From positions 558,001 to 622,000 of the forward strand of contig CAWBSR010000017.1 in the NCBI GenBank assembly GCA_963791545.1: 64,000 nucleotides of DNA. Reading direction: 5' to 3'. The DNA comes from JALYXV01 sp963791545. Its GTDB lineage: Bacteria > Actinomycetota > Acidimicrobiia > Acidimicrobiales > Palsa-688. Position numbers and translations under genes: made by a program. This document shows, one piece after another, positions 31,592 through 40,486 of this stretch (position 1 is its first letter; each line of letters begins with the position of its first letter). The notes beneath the pieces were generated by a model that worked only from the letters and a program-made list of their open reading frames with translations, did not search any database and was not told the origin of the DNA.

Positions 31592-34408
31592 ATGAGCATC
31601 TTCACCAAAGTTCTCCGAGCGGGTGAGGGCAAGAAGGTCCGGGCGCTGCAGAGCCTCATCCCGGACATCAACGCCCTGGAACCCGAGATCGAGGTGCTGA
31701 GCGACGAGGAGCTGGCCCGCCGGACCGTCACCTTCCGCGAGCGCCTGGCCAACGGCGAGGAACTCAACGATCTGCTGGTTGAGTCGTTCGCGACCGTCCG
31801 CGAGGCGGCCCGCCGCACCATCGGCCAGCGGCACTTCGACGTGCAGCTGATGGGCGGCGCCGCCCTGCACTTCGGATGGATCGCAGAAATGAAGACCGGT
31901 GAGGGCAAGACCCTCGTTTCCACCCTCCCGGTGTATCTCAACGGCCTGTCGTCCAAGGGCGTCCACGTGGTCACCGTGAACGACTACCTGGCCCGCCGCG
32001 ACGCCGAGTGGATGGGCCAGATCCACCGCTTCCTCGGGGTGACGGTCGGGCGGGTGACGCCGGACATCGACGACTGGAGCGAGAAGAAGGCGGCCTACGG
32101 GTGCGATGTCACCTATGGCACCAACACCGAGTTCGGCTTCGACTACCTCCGCGACAACATGGCCCGCTCCGTCGAGCACATGGTCCAGCGGGGCCATCGC
32201 TACGCCATCGTGGACGAGGTCGACTCCATCCTCATCGACGAGGCCCGGACGCCGCTGATCATCGCGGGCCCCGCCACCGAGTCAGTCCGCCTCTACCACC
32301 AGTTTGCGGGCATCGCCCGGACCCTGATCCGAGATGAGGACTACGAGGTCGACGAGGAGAAGCGCCAGACGGCGCCGACCGAGCACGGCATCGCCAAGGT
32401 GGAGCGCCAGCTCGGGGTGGACAACCTCTACGACCTGGTTTCCTCCAACCTGGTCCACCAGCTGACCCAGGCGCTGCGGGCCAAGGAGCTGTACCGCCGG
32501 GACAAGGACTACATCGTCGCCGACGGCGAAGTGAAGATCGTCGATGAGTTCACGGGCCGGGTGCTCGAAGGCCGGCGCTGGTCCGATGGCCTGCATCAGG
32601 CGGTCGAGGCCAAGGAAAGGGTGAAGATCAAAGAGGAGAACCACACCTGGGCCACCGTCACCCTCCAGAACTATTTCCGTCTCTACAAGAAGCTGGCCGG
32701 TATGACCGGCACCGCGGAGACCGAGGCCTCGGAGTTCGCCAACACTTACAACCTGCCGGTCGTCCCCATCCCGACCAACCGGGCCATGGTCCGCCTCGAC
32801 CAGCCCGACCTGATCTACAAGACCGAGCTGGCCAAGTTCGAGGCCGTCATCGAAGATCTGGTCGAGCGCTACGACGAGGGCCAGCCGGTCCTGGTGGGCA
32901 CGGCGTCGGTCGAGAAGTCCGAGGTCCTGTCGCGGATGCTCGACAAGCGGGGCATCCCCCACAACGTGCTCAACGCCAAGGCCCACGTCCGGGAGGCGGG
33001 CATCGTCGCCCAGGCGGGGCGGCTGCACGCCATCACGGTGGCGACCAACATGGCGGGCCGGGGCGTCGACATCATCTTGGGCGGCAACCCCGAGGGGCTG
33101 GCTGCCTCCGAGGTCCTGGCGAGCGGCGAGGAGCTCGACAGCGAGGACGGCCAGGGGCGCTACAAGGAGCTGCTGGCCAAGTACGAGGAGTCCTGCGCCG
33201 CCGAGGGCGACAAGGTCCGCGAGCTCGGCGGCCTGTACGTGCTGGGGTCGGAACGCCACGAGTCCCGCCGCATCGACAACCAGCTCCGGGGCCGCTCGGG
33301 CCGCCAGGGGGACCCGGGCGAGAGCCGGTTCTTCCTTTCCCTGGAGGATGAGCTGATGCGCCTGTTCGCCACCGGCGCCATGAACTGGGTGATGGGCAAG
33401 GCCTTGCCCGACGACGTCCCGATCGAGGCCAAGATGGTCACCAAGGCCATCGAGCGGGCCCAGAACACCGTCGAGGCCCGCAACGGCGAGGTGCGTAAGG
33501 ACGTCCTCAAGTACGACGAGGTCATGAACTCCCAGCGCAAGGTGATCTACAAGCGCCGCCGCCAGATCCTCGACGGCGAGGACCTGCGGGCCCGCACCAT
33601 CGAGGTGCTCTCCAGTGCCCTGGAGTCGATCGTACGGGCCAACTGCACCTCCGACATCGATGAGGACTGGGACCTCGAGGGGCTGCTGCGGGAAGTGCGG
33701 GTCTACTACCCGACCGCGTTCGTGGTGGAGGACCTGGCCGAGGCCAAGCGAGCCGATGACGTGTACGAGGCCCTGCTGGCCGAGGCCCTCGAGTACTACG
33801 AGAAGCGCGAGCAGTCGATGCCCGGCGACCCTCCCGAGGACACCATGCGGGCCCTCGAGCGCGAGGTCATGCTGCAGATCATCGACCAGAAGTGGCGGGA
33901 GCACCTCTCGGAGATGGACTACCTCCGGGAGGGCATCAACCTGCGGGCCATGGGCCAGCAGGACCCGCTGGTCGAGTGGCAGCGTGAGGGCTACGAGATG
34001 TTCGGCCAGCTGATGTCGGGCATCGACGACGACTACGTGAAGATCGTCATGCACGCCCAGGTCCAGGTGCTCGAGCAGACCACCCCCGACGAGTCGGCGG
34101 AGCTGGCCCGGGCCAGCTATCTGGCCGCCGACGATCCGGTCCAGGGCAACTCGGGTGTGCAGCGGGCCATGGCGGCGGGCCCCGCCCCGGGGGAGGAGGT
34201 CGTCTTCGCGGCCGACCCCGCACAAGGCCCAGTCCCGGCGCGAGGTCCGGTCCCGGCCCCGGTACCGAAGGGCGCCCCGGCATCGGCTCCCGAGGACGCC
34301 CCCATGGTGCCCATCGTCAAGGACTCCATGTTCGACAAGGTGGGTCGCAACGACGCTTGCCCCTGCGGCAGCGGCAAGAAGTTCAAGTTCTGCCACGGCC
34401 GTCAGTAG
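31592..34408 (+). CDS. secA: Preprotein translocase ATPase SecA
   Basis: The 938-residue motor that pushes unfolded proteins through SecYEG. In order: N-terminal FTKVLRAGEGKKVRALQSLI, Walker A (EMKTGEGKTLVSTLPVYLNG), Walker B (YAIVDEVDSILIDEARTPLI), the preprotein cross-linking domain, motif VATNMAGRGVDIILGGNPEG, QLRGRSGRQGDPGESRFFLS, the helical scaffold (IIDQKWREHLSEMDYLREGI), a Pro/Ala-rich linker, and the zinc-binding SEC-C tail RNDACPCGSGKKFKFCHGRQ. It is full length with all motifs. The gene order hpf-secA matches mycobacterial secA1, so this is the essential housekeeping copy. Confidence 0.97.
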   Translation: MSIFTKVLRAGEGKKVRALQSLIPDINALEPEIEVLSDEELARRTVTFRERLANGEELNDLLVESFATVREAARRTIGQRHFDVQLMGGAALHFGWIAEMKTGEGKTLVSTLPVYLNGLSSKGVHVVTVNDYLARRDAEWMGQIHRFLGVTVGRVTPDIDDWSEKKAAYGCDVTYGTNTEFGFDYLRDNMARSVEHMVQRGHRYAIVDEVDSILIDEARTPLIIAGPATESVRLYHQFAGIARTLIRDEDYEVDEEKRQTAPTEHGIAKVERQLGVDNLYDLVSSNLVHQLTQALRAKELYRRDKDYIVADGEVKIVDEFTGRVLEGRRWSDGLHQAVEAKERVKIKEENHTWATVTLQNYFRLYKKLAGMTGTAETEASEFANTYNLPVVPIPTNRAMVRLDQPDLIYKTELAKFEAVIEDLVERYDEGQPVLVGTASVEKSEVLSRMLDKRGIPHNVLNAKAHVREAGIVAQAGRLHAITVATNMAGRGVDIILGGNPEGLAASEVLASGEELDSEDGQGRYKELLAKYEESCAAEGDKVRELGGLYVLGSERHESRRIDNQLRGRSGRQGDPGESRFFLSLEDELMRLFATGAMNWVMGKALPDDVPIEAKMVTKAIERAQNTVEARNGEVRKDVLKYDEVMNSQRKVIYKRRRQILDGEDLRARTIEVLSSALESIVRANCTSDIDEDWDLEGLLREVRVYYPTAFVVEDLAEAKRADDVYEALLAEALEYYEKREQSMPGDPPEDTMRALEREVMLQIIDQKWREHLSEMDYLREGINLRAMGQQDPLVEWQREGYEMFGQLMSGIDDDYVKIVMHAQVQVLEQTTPDESAELARASYLAADDPVQGNSGVQRAMAAGPAPGEEVVFAADPAQGPVPARGPVPAPVPKGAPASAPEDAPMVPIVKDSMFDKVGRNDACPCGSGKKFKFCHGRQ

Positions 34409-34422
34409 GCGAGTAGGCCACC

Positions 34423-35547
34423 ATGGGCGTTCGTGATTTCAGCGACGATCTGCGCGCCTTGCGCCGCCGCCTGACGGAGGCGGCCGCCTATCTCGACCTC
34501 GAAGGCAGCCAGCGGCGACTGGACGAGCTCGAGGTGGAGGTGGCCCGCCCCGACCTCTGGAACGACACCGAGGTGGGCCAGCGGGTCACCCGGGAGTACG
34601 GCCAGGTCAAGGCCGATGTCGAGGAGATGAGCGGCCTCGACGGCCGGCTGAGCGACGCCGAGACGCTCTACGAGCTGGCGGTGGAGGAAGACGACTCCTC
34701 GCCGGAGGCGGAGCTGTCGGCCGCCGTCGACGCCCTGGGACGAGAGCTCGACCGGGTGGAGCTGCGATCGCTGTTCAGCGGGGAGCACGACGGGCGCGAC
34801 GCGGTATGTGAGATCCACGCCGGCGAAGGGGGAACCGACGCCCAGGACTGGGCCGAGATGCTGCTGCGGATGTACCAGCGCTGGGCGGAGCGGCGGGGCT
34901 TCGAACTCGAGCTGGAGGAGGTCACCCAGGGCCAGGAGGCCGGCATCCTCTCGGCCACCTTCATCATCAAGGGCCGCTACGCCTACGGGATGCTGTCGGC
35001 CGAGCGGGGGGTGCACCGGCTCTACCGGATATCCCCATTCGACTCCCAGGCCCGGCGCCAGACCTCCTACGCCGCCCTCGACGTGACCCCGTTCCTCGAA
35101 GACGCCACCTCAGAGGTGGAGATCGACGAGAAGGACCTGCGGATCGACACCTATCGCTCCTCCGGCGCGGGCGGCCAGCATGTCAACGTGACCGACTCCG
35201 CGGTGCGGGTCACCCACTTGCCGTCGGGGGTCGTGGTGGCGGTGCAGAACGAGCGCAGCCAGTACCAGAACAAGGTCAAGGCCATGCAGATCCTGGCCGC
35301 CAAGCTGGCCGAGCGGCAGCGGGAGGAGCGGCGGGCCGAGCTCCAGGCGCTCAGCGGGCCTCAGGGCCAGGTCAGCCGGGGCGGGGCCTTCATCCGGGCC
35401 TACGTCCTGGCGCCGTACCAGAAGGTCAAAGACGAGCGCACCAGCCACGAGACGGGCAACGTGGAAGCCGTCCTCGAGGGCGACATCGACCCCTTCATGG
35501 AATCGTGGTTGCGATGGCGGCGCACCACCCAGGGCGCTCCCGCGTGA
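34423..35547 (+). CDS. prfB: Peptide chain release factor 2
   Basis: 374 residues. It reads UGA and UAA stop codons and releases the peptide. SPF at 204-206 is the RF2-type stop-codon recognition tripeptide, and the GGQ motif at 250-252 lies in SSGAGGQHVNVTDSAVRV. The gene is one uninterrupted frame from ATG 34423, so the programmed +1 frameshift used by many bacteria for autoregulation is absent. It lies 14 bp after secA and ahead of ftsEX, as prfB precedes ftsEX in mycobacteria. Confidence 0.96.
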   Translation: MGVRDFSDDLRALRRRLTEAAAYLDLEGSQRRLDELEVEVARPDLWNDTEVGQRVTREYGQVKADVEEMSGLDGRLSDAETLYELAVEEDDSSPEAELSAAVDALGRELDRVELRSLFSGEHDGRDAVCEIHAGEGGTDAQDWAEMLLRMYQRWAERRGFELELEEVTQGQEAGILSATFIIKGRYAYGMLSAERGVHRLYRISPFDSQARRQTSYAALDVTPFLEDATSEVEIDEKDLRIDTYRSSGAGGQHVNVTDSAVRVTHLPSGVVVAVQNERSQYQNKVKAMQILAAKLAERQREERRAELQALSGPQGQVSRGGAFIRAYVLAPYQKVKDERTSHETGNVEAVLEGDIDPFMESWLRWRRTTQGAPA

Positions 35548-35665
35548 GCCCAAAGCCGGCTCGCGACCTGGCTGCCACCAACTCCGACTCCCTGCTGGAT
35601 TAGACTGCCTCCCTGTTGCGCCGGGCGGGCGTGCGGCACTTTCGACCCCAAACGGACTTGACACC

Positions 35666-36355
35666 ATGATTCGACTCGACAACGTCACCAAGGCCTACAA
35701 GGGCACGACTGTGGCGTTACGCGAGGTATCGGTCGATGTCCAGAAGGGGGAGTTCGTCTTCCTCGTGGGGCCCTCGGGGTCGGGCAAATCGACATTCGTC
35801 CGCCTCATCACCAAGGAGGAGGAACCCGACGAAGGCCAGATCTGGGTGGCGGGCAAGGACATCGCCAATCTCACCCAATGGAAGATCCCCTACCTGCGCC
35901 GCAACATCGGCTGCGTGTTCCAGGACTTCCGGTTGCTGCCGACCAAGACGGTGCACGAGAACGTGGCCTTCGCCCTCGAGGTGATCGGCCGCCCCCGCCA
36001 TGTGATCCGGTCCCAGGTTCCCCAGATCCTCGATCTGGTCGGGCTGGGCAAGAAGATCAACAACCTCCCCCACGAGCTCTCCGGCGGCGAGCAACAACGG
36101 GTGGCCATCGCCCGGGCGTTCGTCAACCGTCCCCTGATCCTGCTGGCTGACGAACCCACCGGCAACCTCGACCCGAGCACCAGCGCCGGCATCATGCGGC
36201 TGTTGGACCGGATCAATCGGACCGGGACCACCGTCATCATGGCCACCCACGATCAGAGCATCGTGGACTCCATGCGCCGCCGGGTCATCGAGCTGGACCG
36301 GGGCAGTGTCATCCGCGACCAGGCGCGGGGTGTATACGGCGTGGGGTCGGGATAG
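35666..36355 (+). CDS. ftsE: Cell-division ATP-binding protein FtsE
   Basis: A 229-residue ABC ATPase that drives FtsX to activate peptidoglycan hydrolases at the division site. Walker A is GPSGSGKS (35-42), the signature is LSGGEQQRVAIARAFVNRPL, and Walker B is LILLADEPTGNLDP. The H-loop histidine is in IMATHDQSIVDSMRRRVIEL. ATG 35666 follows a 118-bp gap after prfB. The stop TAG directly abuts the ftsX start. Confidence 0.96.
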   Translation: MIRLDNVTKAYKGTTVALREVSVDVQKGEFVFLVGPSGSGKSTFVRLITKEEEPDEGQIWVAGKDIANLTQWKIPYLRRNIGCVFQDFRLLPTKTVHENVAFALEVIGRPRHVIRSQVPQILDLVGLGKKINNLPHELSGGEQQRVAIARAFVNRPLILLADEPTGNLDPSTSAGIMRLLDRINRTGTTVIMATHDQSIVDSMRRRVIELDRGSVIRDQARGVYGVGSG

Positions 36356-37243
36356 TTGGCTGTTTCTGCCAGTTACGTGGTGCGCGAAACGGCGGTCAAT
36401 CTCCGCCGCAATCTGCTGATGACCGTTGCCGCCGTAATCACCATGGCCGTTTCGCTGACGCTGGTCGCCTCCGCCCTGATGATGAAACAAGCCATCAAGA
36501 AGGCCTCGGTGCAATGGCGGGGCGGGGTGGAGCTGTCGATTTTCCTCCAGCCCACCGTCACGCCCAATCAGCAGGACGCCCTTACCAAAGAGCTGAACGG
36601 GATGACGCAGGTCAAGAAGGTCCGCTTCGTCGACAAGCCGGCGGCCTACGACGAGTTCAAGCAGATGTTCGCGAATACCCCGGACCTGGTCAACAGCCTG
36701 AGCGTGAACGACATGCCGCCCTCGTACCGGGTGGTGCCCAGCAAGGCGGAGGACGTCAACGCCATAGGCCAGCGCTTCCAGAGCCAACCGGGCGTCAAAG
36801 AGGTCGTCTACGCCAAGGAAGTCATCAGCAACATCCTGAAGCAGTTCGACACCCGCCGGAAGGTGGCCATCGTGCTGGCCATCGGCGCCTTCGCGGGGGC
36901 GTTCGCCCTGATCGTGAACACTATCCAGCTGGCCATTTTCGCCCGCCGGCGGGAGATCGCGGTCATGAAACTGGTCGGGGCGACTAACTGGTTCATCCAG
37001 ATCCCGTTCATGCTGGAGGGGGCGATCCAGGGGATCCTCGGGGCCGCGGTGGCCTTCGTCATCGCCTACGTCTTCCGGGGCACCATCGCGTCCCTGGCGT
37101 CGAGCGGGACCCTGGTGGGCGGGCCACCGTTGTATGTCACCCCCCACGAGGCGATCCTCACCGGCGTCGCCATCATGGTCGTGGGTGGCCTCATCGGGAT
37201 CATCGGGTCCGCGTTTTCGGTCCGCCGCTTCCTGGCCGTCTAG
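36356..37243 (+). CDS. ftsX: Cell-division membrane protein FtsX
   Basis: 295 residues. The family topology is visible: a cytoplasmic N-terminus (YVVRETAVNLRRNLLMTVAA), one span, a large outside loop with the FtsX-type sequence QPTVTPNQQDALTKELNGM, then three spans including ILTGVAIMVVGGLIGIIGSA. MKLVGATNWFIQIPFMLEG is the conserved coupling segment that meets FtsE. The TTG at 36356 touches the ftsE stop with no spacer. In mycobacteria smpB follows ftsX; here a GH15 gene follows instead. Confidence 0.93.
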   Translation: MAVSASYVVRETAVNLRRNLLMTVAAVITMAVSLTLVASALMMKQAIKKASVQWRGGVELSIFLQPTVTPNQQDALTKELNGMTQVKKVRFVDKPAAYDEFKQMFANTPDLVNSLSVNDMPPSYRVVPSKAEDVNAIGQRFQSQPGVKEVVYAKEVISNILKQFDTRRKVAIVLAIGAFAGAFALIVNTIQLAIFARRREIAVMKLVGATNWFIQIPFMLEGAIQGILGAAVAFVIAYVFRGTIASLASSGTLVGGPPLYVTPHEAILTGVAIMVVGGLIGIIGSAFSVRRFLAV

Positions 37244-37463
37244 CCCGGGGCCGGCCCCCTCCGCCCGGTCGCGCCCCATGGCTTCGCGCATCGAGGACTA
37301 CGCCCTGATCGGCGACACCCAGACCGCGGCATTGGTGGGCTGCGACGGTTCCATCGATTGGCTGTGCGTGCCCCGGTTCGACTCCGGCGCCTGTTTCGCG
37401 GCCCTGCTCGGCACACCCGACCACGGCCGCTGGCTCATCCACCCGTCGCTCCACAGCGCTGAC

Positions 37464-37499
37464 GACAGCCCCGACAGCCCCGACAGCCCCGACAGCCCC
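37464..37499 (+). repeat. 9-bp tandem repeat GACAGCCCC, four copies
   Basis: Four perfect units encode Ser-Pro-Asp repeats in the GH15 N-terminal part. A partial unit lies on each side. Confidence 0.95.
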
Positions 37500-37519
37500 G
37501 ACGACAGGTCCGCCGGTAC

Positions 37520-37565
37520 CGTTTTGCCAAAAAATCGCGCTGGGACATCAGTTTTTGGCAAAACG
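37520..37565 (+). repeat. Perfect 14-bp inverted repeat, AT-rich, inside GH15 gene
   Basis: CGTTTTGCCAAAAA (37520-37533) and TTTTTGGCAAAACG (37552-37565) are perfect reverse complements around an 18-bp spacer. The 46-bp block is AT-rich in a very GC-rich gene and lies exactly between two different 9-bp repeat arrays. It could be a small mobile-element remnant, a transcriptional hairpin or a protein-binding site. No second copy was seen in this window. Confidence 0.9.
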
Positions 37566-39312
37566 CTCCCCTCCGGCCCCTCCGGCCCCTCCGGCCCCCT
37601 CCGGCCCCTCCGGCCCCTCCGGCCCCTCCGGCCCCGTGATCGCCACCACCCGCCGCTACCGCGGCGACAGCCTGGTCCTGGAGACCGATTTCACCACCCC
37701 TACCGGCCAGGTCCGCATCATCGACTTCATGCCCCCCCGGCAAACCCGGCCCGACGTGGTCCGGATCGTAGAGGGCAGGAGCGGGAAGGTGGACATGGAG
37801 ATGGAACTGGTCATCCGGTTCGACTACGGCTGGCAGGTCCCCTGGGTGCGGCGGGTCCCCGAGGCCGACCAGGCCTACCCGTCGCTGCTGGCCATCGGCG
37901 GGCCCGACGCCGTGGTCCTGCGCACCGGGATCCCGACGCACGGGAAGGGCCTGCGCACCCGGGCCCATTTTTCCATCTCCGAAGGCCAGCGCGTCCCCTT
38001 CGTACTCACCGCCTTCCCTTCGCACCTGCCTCTCCCCGCCCGGGTCGATCCCGAGGCGGCTCTGCGGGACACCCTCGACTTCTGGGAGGACTTTTCCAAA
38101 GGGCTGCTCGACGTCCACGGGCCGTGGCAGGCCCAGGCCCGGCGGTCACTGGTGACCCTGAAGGCGCTTACCTACATCCCCACCGGGGGCATCGTGGCCG
38201 CCCCCACCACGTCGCTACCCGAGGACCTGGGCGGGGTCCGCAACTGGGACTACCGCTACTGCTGGGTTCGCGACGCCACCCTCACTCTCGACGCTCTCCT
38301 CGAGTCCGGGGCGGTGGCCGAAGCCGAGGCGTGGCGGGGCTGGCTGCTGCGGGCCGCGGCCGGCGTCCCCGAGCAGCTCCAGATCATGTACGGCCCGGCG
38401 GGCGAGCGGCGCCTGCCCGAGCTCGTCATCGACTGGCTCCCCGGCTACGAGGACTCCCGCCCGGTGCGGGTGGGCAACGCGGCCGCCCAACAGTTCCAGC
38501 TGGATGTGTACGGGGAACTCATGGACGTCCTGGAACGGGCCCGGGGTCATGGCATCGCCGAGAACAGCTGGTCGTGGGGGCTGCAGCGGGCCGTCATGGA
38601 CTTCCTCGAGGACCACTGGGCCGAGCCCGACAACGGCATCTGGGAGGTACGCGGTCCGCGCCGCCACTTCGTGCATTCCAAGGTAATGGCGTGGGTCGCC
38701 TTCGACCGGGCGGTGACCGCGGTCGAGAACCACGGCCTCGACGGGCCCCTCGAGCGGTGGCGGGCGCAGCGCCAGCAGATCCACGACGAGGTGTGCCGGG
38801 AGGGGTACAACGCCGCCGTCGGCGCCTTCACCCAGTACTACGGTTCGACCGATCTCGACGCCAGCGTCCTGCTGATCCCCTCGGTCGGGTTTCTGCCCGC
38901 CCGCGACGAGCGGGTGGTGTCGACCGTCGCCGCCATCGAGCGGGAACTCGTGAGCGACGGCCTGGTGATGCGCTACCGGACCCACGCGGAGGTCGATGGC
39001 GTGGCGGGGAGAGAGGGCACCTTCCTGCCCTGTTCGTTCTGGTTGGTTGACGCCCTGGCCGCCATGGGCCGGGTCGACGAGGCCCGGGCCCGCTTCGAGC
39101 TCCTACTGGGGCTGGCCAACGACGTGGGCCTGCTGGCGGAGGAGTACGACACCCACCGGCGCCGCCAGGTCGGGAACTTCCCCCAGGCGTTCACCCACGT
39201 GGGGCTGGTCAACAGCGCCCGGGGACTGGCCCGGGCGCTGGAACTTCAGGGGGGGAAAGGCCCGCTCGCCGCCTCCCCGCCGACTGGGGGCCATCCGGGC
39301 GCCATCGGCTGA
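37555..39312 (+). CDS. GH15-family glucosidase/trehalase-like, main part
   Basis: From about 37636 this reads ATTRRYRGDSLVLETDFTTP, then GQVRIIDFMPPRQ and the (alpha/alpha)6 catalytic domain of cytoplasmic GH15 enzymes: GGVRNWDYRYCWVRDATLTL, QLQIMYGPAGERRLPELVID, ENSWSWGLQRAVMDFL, and GLLAEEYDTHRRRQVGNFPQ followed by AFTHVGLVNSA with the C-terminal catalytic glutamate. Such enzymes cleave trehalose or alpha-glucans. The catalytic domain is intact, but its first 100 residues lie in another frame upstream. A start within the GPS repeats would give a protein lacking the N-terminal domain, probably inactive unless the frame is restored. Confidence 0.85.
   Translation: MAKRSPPAPPAPPAPSGPSGPSGPSGPVIATTRRYRGDSLVLETDFTTPTGQVRIIDFMPPRQTRPDVVRIVEGRSGKVDMEMELVIRFDYGWQVPWVRRVPEADQAYPSLLAIGGPDAVVLRTGIPTHGKGLRTRAHFSISEGQRVPFVLTAFPSHLPLPARVDPEAALRDTLDFWEDFSKGLLDVHGPWQAQARRSLVTLKALTYIPTGGIVAAPTTSLPEDLGGVRNWDYRYCWVRDATLTLDALLESGAVAEAEAWRGWLLRAAAGVPEQLQIMYGPAGERRLPELVIDWLPGYEDSRPVRVGNAAAQQFQLDVYGELMDVLERARGHGIAENSWSWGLQRAVMDFLEDHWAEPDNGIWEVRGPRRHFVHSKVMAWVAFDRAVTAVENHGLDGPLERWRAQRQQIHDEVCREGYNAAVGAFTQYYGSTDLDASVLLIPSVGFLPARDERVVSTVAAIERELVSDGLVMRYRTHAEVDGVAGREGTFLPCSFWLVDALAAMGRVDEARARFELLLGLANDVGLLAEEYDTHRRRQVGNFPQAFTHVGLVNSARGLARALELQGGKGPLAASPPTGGHPGAIG
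37572..37635 (+). repeat. 9-bp tandem repeat TCCGGCCCC, seven copies, one with an extra C
   Basis: Units begin at 37572, 37581, 37590, 37600, 37609, 37618 and 37627. The third is 10 bases long (five Cs). That extra base is the only barrier to a continuous GH15 reading frame. Confidence 0.95.
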
Positions 39313-39397
39313 GGGCCGGCGCCGGGGCGGGAGGAAGCGGGGAAACGGAATCCCGCCTGACCCCCCCGGGGCGTGAAGTTCGCAGGGGCAACCGGCG

Positions 39398-40486
39398 TCA
39401 GCGGGGGGTGAGGTCCTGTACCGCCTCCACTACCGCCGCCGGGCGTTGGTGGAGGAGCAGGTGGCCGGCGCCCAGTTCGACCAGCCGGGCGCCCGGTATG
39501 GCGCCCGCCAACTGGCGTCCCGCGGCGGGGGGCACGGTACGGTCAGCCTCGCCCTGCAAGACCACCGTCGGGGCCACGATGCCGGCCAGCCCGACGACCA
39601 GGGAGGGCAACTCGTCGATCAGGCATTGCTGCTCGGTGACGAAGCTTTCCCAGACCCGGTTGTGACGCCATGCCGTCACCAGGGCATCGGGATCGGGGGC
39701 GCCATCCCATTCGTCCCGATTGTCCCGACTGTCCCGACTGTCGCGACTGTCGCGACTGTCGCGAGTGTCCCGGCGGGTGGGCCGGCTACCCCTCCGGGCG
39801 GGCCGGCTTACCCGGTGGGCGACGGGGCTGTCCCGTCGGTCTCGGTCCCGGGTGGGGCGGTGTCGACCGGCCGGGGTGTCCGGGTGGGCGTCGCCGGCGC
39901 CGGCGAGGATGCCGGAGCGGTCAGCATCGTCGGCGGCGTTGGCGGTGCCGTTGGTGTCGCCGCCATGGGCGTCGGTGACGCTGGCGTCCACGCCCGGCCC
40001 GGCGGGGGCGGGGCGATGGCGACGCTCGAGGGCCCGGCGTACCGAGGGGATGGCCAAGGCGCCCCGGGCCAGGAAAAGTCCCCCCGCGGTGACGGCGGTA
40101 CCGATGGGGGGCACGGCCAGCATCCGGTCGAACCGGGTGAGGTTGTAGCCCGGGCAGACCGAGGACACCAGTACCAGGGCCGCCACCCGCTCCGGCGCCT
40201 CCTCCGCCAGCGCGATGGCCGCGCCGCCCGCCCAGCTGTAGCCGACGATCGTGGCTTGGTCGAGACCCAGGCGGTCGAGCAGGCCGACCACGGCCGCCGC
40301 GTTGGCCCGGAAGCCCCGGGCCCGTCCTCCCGTGTCGCCGTACCCGGGACGATCGGGAACCACGACGAGGTAGTCGGTCTCCAGTCGCCTGGCCACCGCG
40401 GCCCAGTCGCCGCGGCTACCCGGTTGGCCGTGCAACAGCACGACCGCCGGCCCGGCGCCTGATACGTCTGCGATCAACCCGGTCAT
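39398..40486 (-). CDS. Alpha/beta hydrolase with a charged repeat insertion
   Basis: 362 residues. VVLLHGQPGSRGDW is the oxyanion loop, VVVPDRPGYGDT the second strand, and GYSWAGGAA the nucleophile elbow (GxSxG). The charge-relay Asp is in LQGEADRTVPP and the His in LGAGHLLLHQRP. The cap region, about residues 155-255, is replaced or enlarged by a highly charged low-complexity stretch ending in DSR repeats from a 9-bp array. The core resembles haloperoxidase/esterase types. The substrate is unknown. It is the last gene of its block, convergent with GH15, and has no close partner. Confidence 0.8.
   Translation of the reverse strand: MTGLIADVSGAGPAVVLLHGQPGSRGDWAAVARRLETDYLVVVPDRPGYGDTGGRARGFRANAAAVVGLLDRLGLDQATIVGYSWAGGAAIALAEEAPERVAALVLVSSVCPGYNLTRFDRMLAVPPIGTAVTAGGLFLARGALAIPSVRRALERRHRPAPAGPGVDASVTDAHGGDTNGTANAADDADRSGILAGAGDAHPDTPAGRHRPTRDRDRRDSPVAHRVSRPARRGSRPTRRDTRDSRDSRDSRDSRDNRDEWDGAPDPDALVTAWRHNRVWESFVTEQQCLIDELPSLVVGLAGIVAPTVVLQGEADRTVPPAAGRQLAGAIPGARLVELGAGHLLLHQRPAAVVEAVQDLTPR
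39717..39770 (+). repeat. 9-bp tandem repeat, six copies, in alpha/beta hydrolase
   Basis: Units of CGACTGTCC or CGACTGTCG, with small changes in the first and last. On the minus strand they encode Arg-Asp-Ser repeats in the cap domain. Confidence 0.95.

Larger units (their letters stand above)
37278..37599 (+). pseudogene. GH15 glucosidase, N-terminal part before frameshift
   Basis: From ATG 37278 the sequence starts like GH15 enzymes: SRIEDYALIGDTQTAALVGC, then SIDWLCVPRFDSGACFAALL and HGRWLIHPSLH. It then runs into SPD repeats, an AT-rich inverted repeat (translated KNRAGTSVFGKT), and GPS repeats. In the third GPS unit an extra C (CCCCC at 37595-37599, other units have CCCC) throws the frame, after which it reads non-homologous PLRPLRP. 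Deleting one C restores a single frame into the downstream part. The domain insertion between HGRWLI and the next strand is itself abnormal. Confidence 0.75.

Noticed and set aside
32282..34396. 704-codon open frame antisense to secA
   Set aside because: It lies entirely opposite a full-length conserved gene and arises from GC-rich third positions; no family features.
34423..35547. Programmed frameshift in prfB
   Set aside because: The reading frame is continuous from the start; there is no in-frame early UGA.
37134..39050. Continuous 638-codon frame covering ftsX end and GH15
   Set aside because: Before 37278 it is the wrong frame of ftsX, and after the C-tract it reads Arg/Pro/Gly-rich nonsense, while the GH15 signatures are in the next frame.
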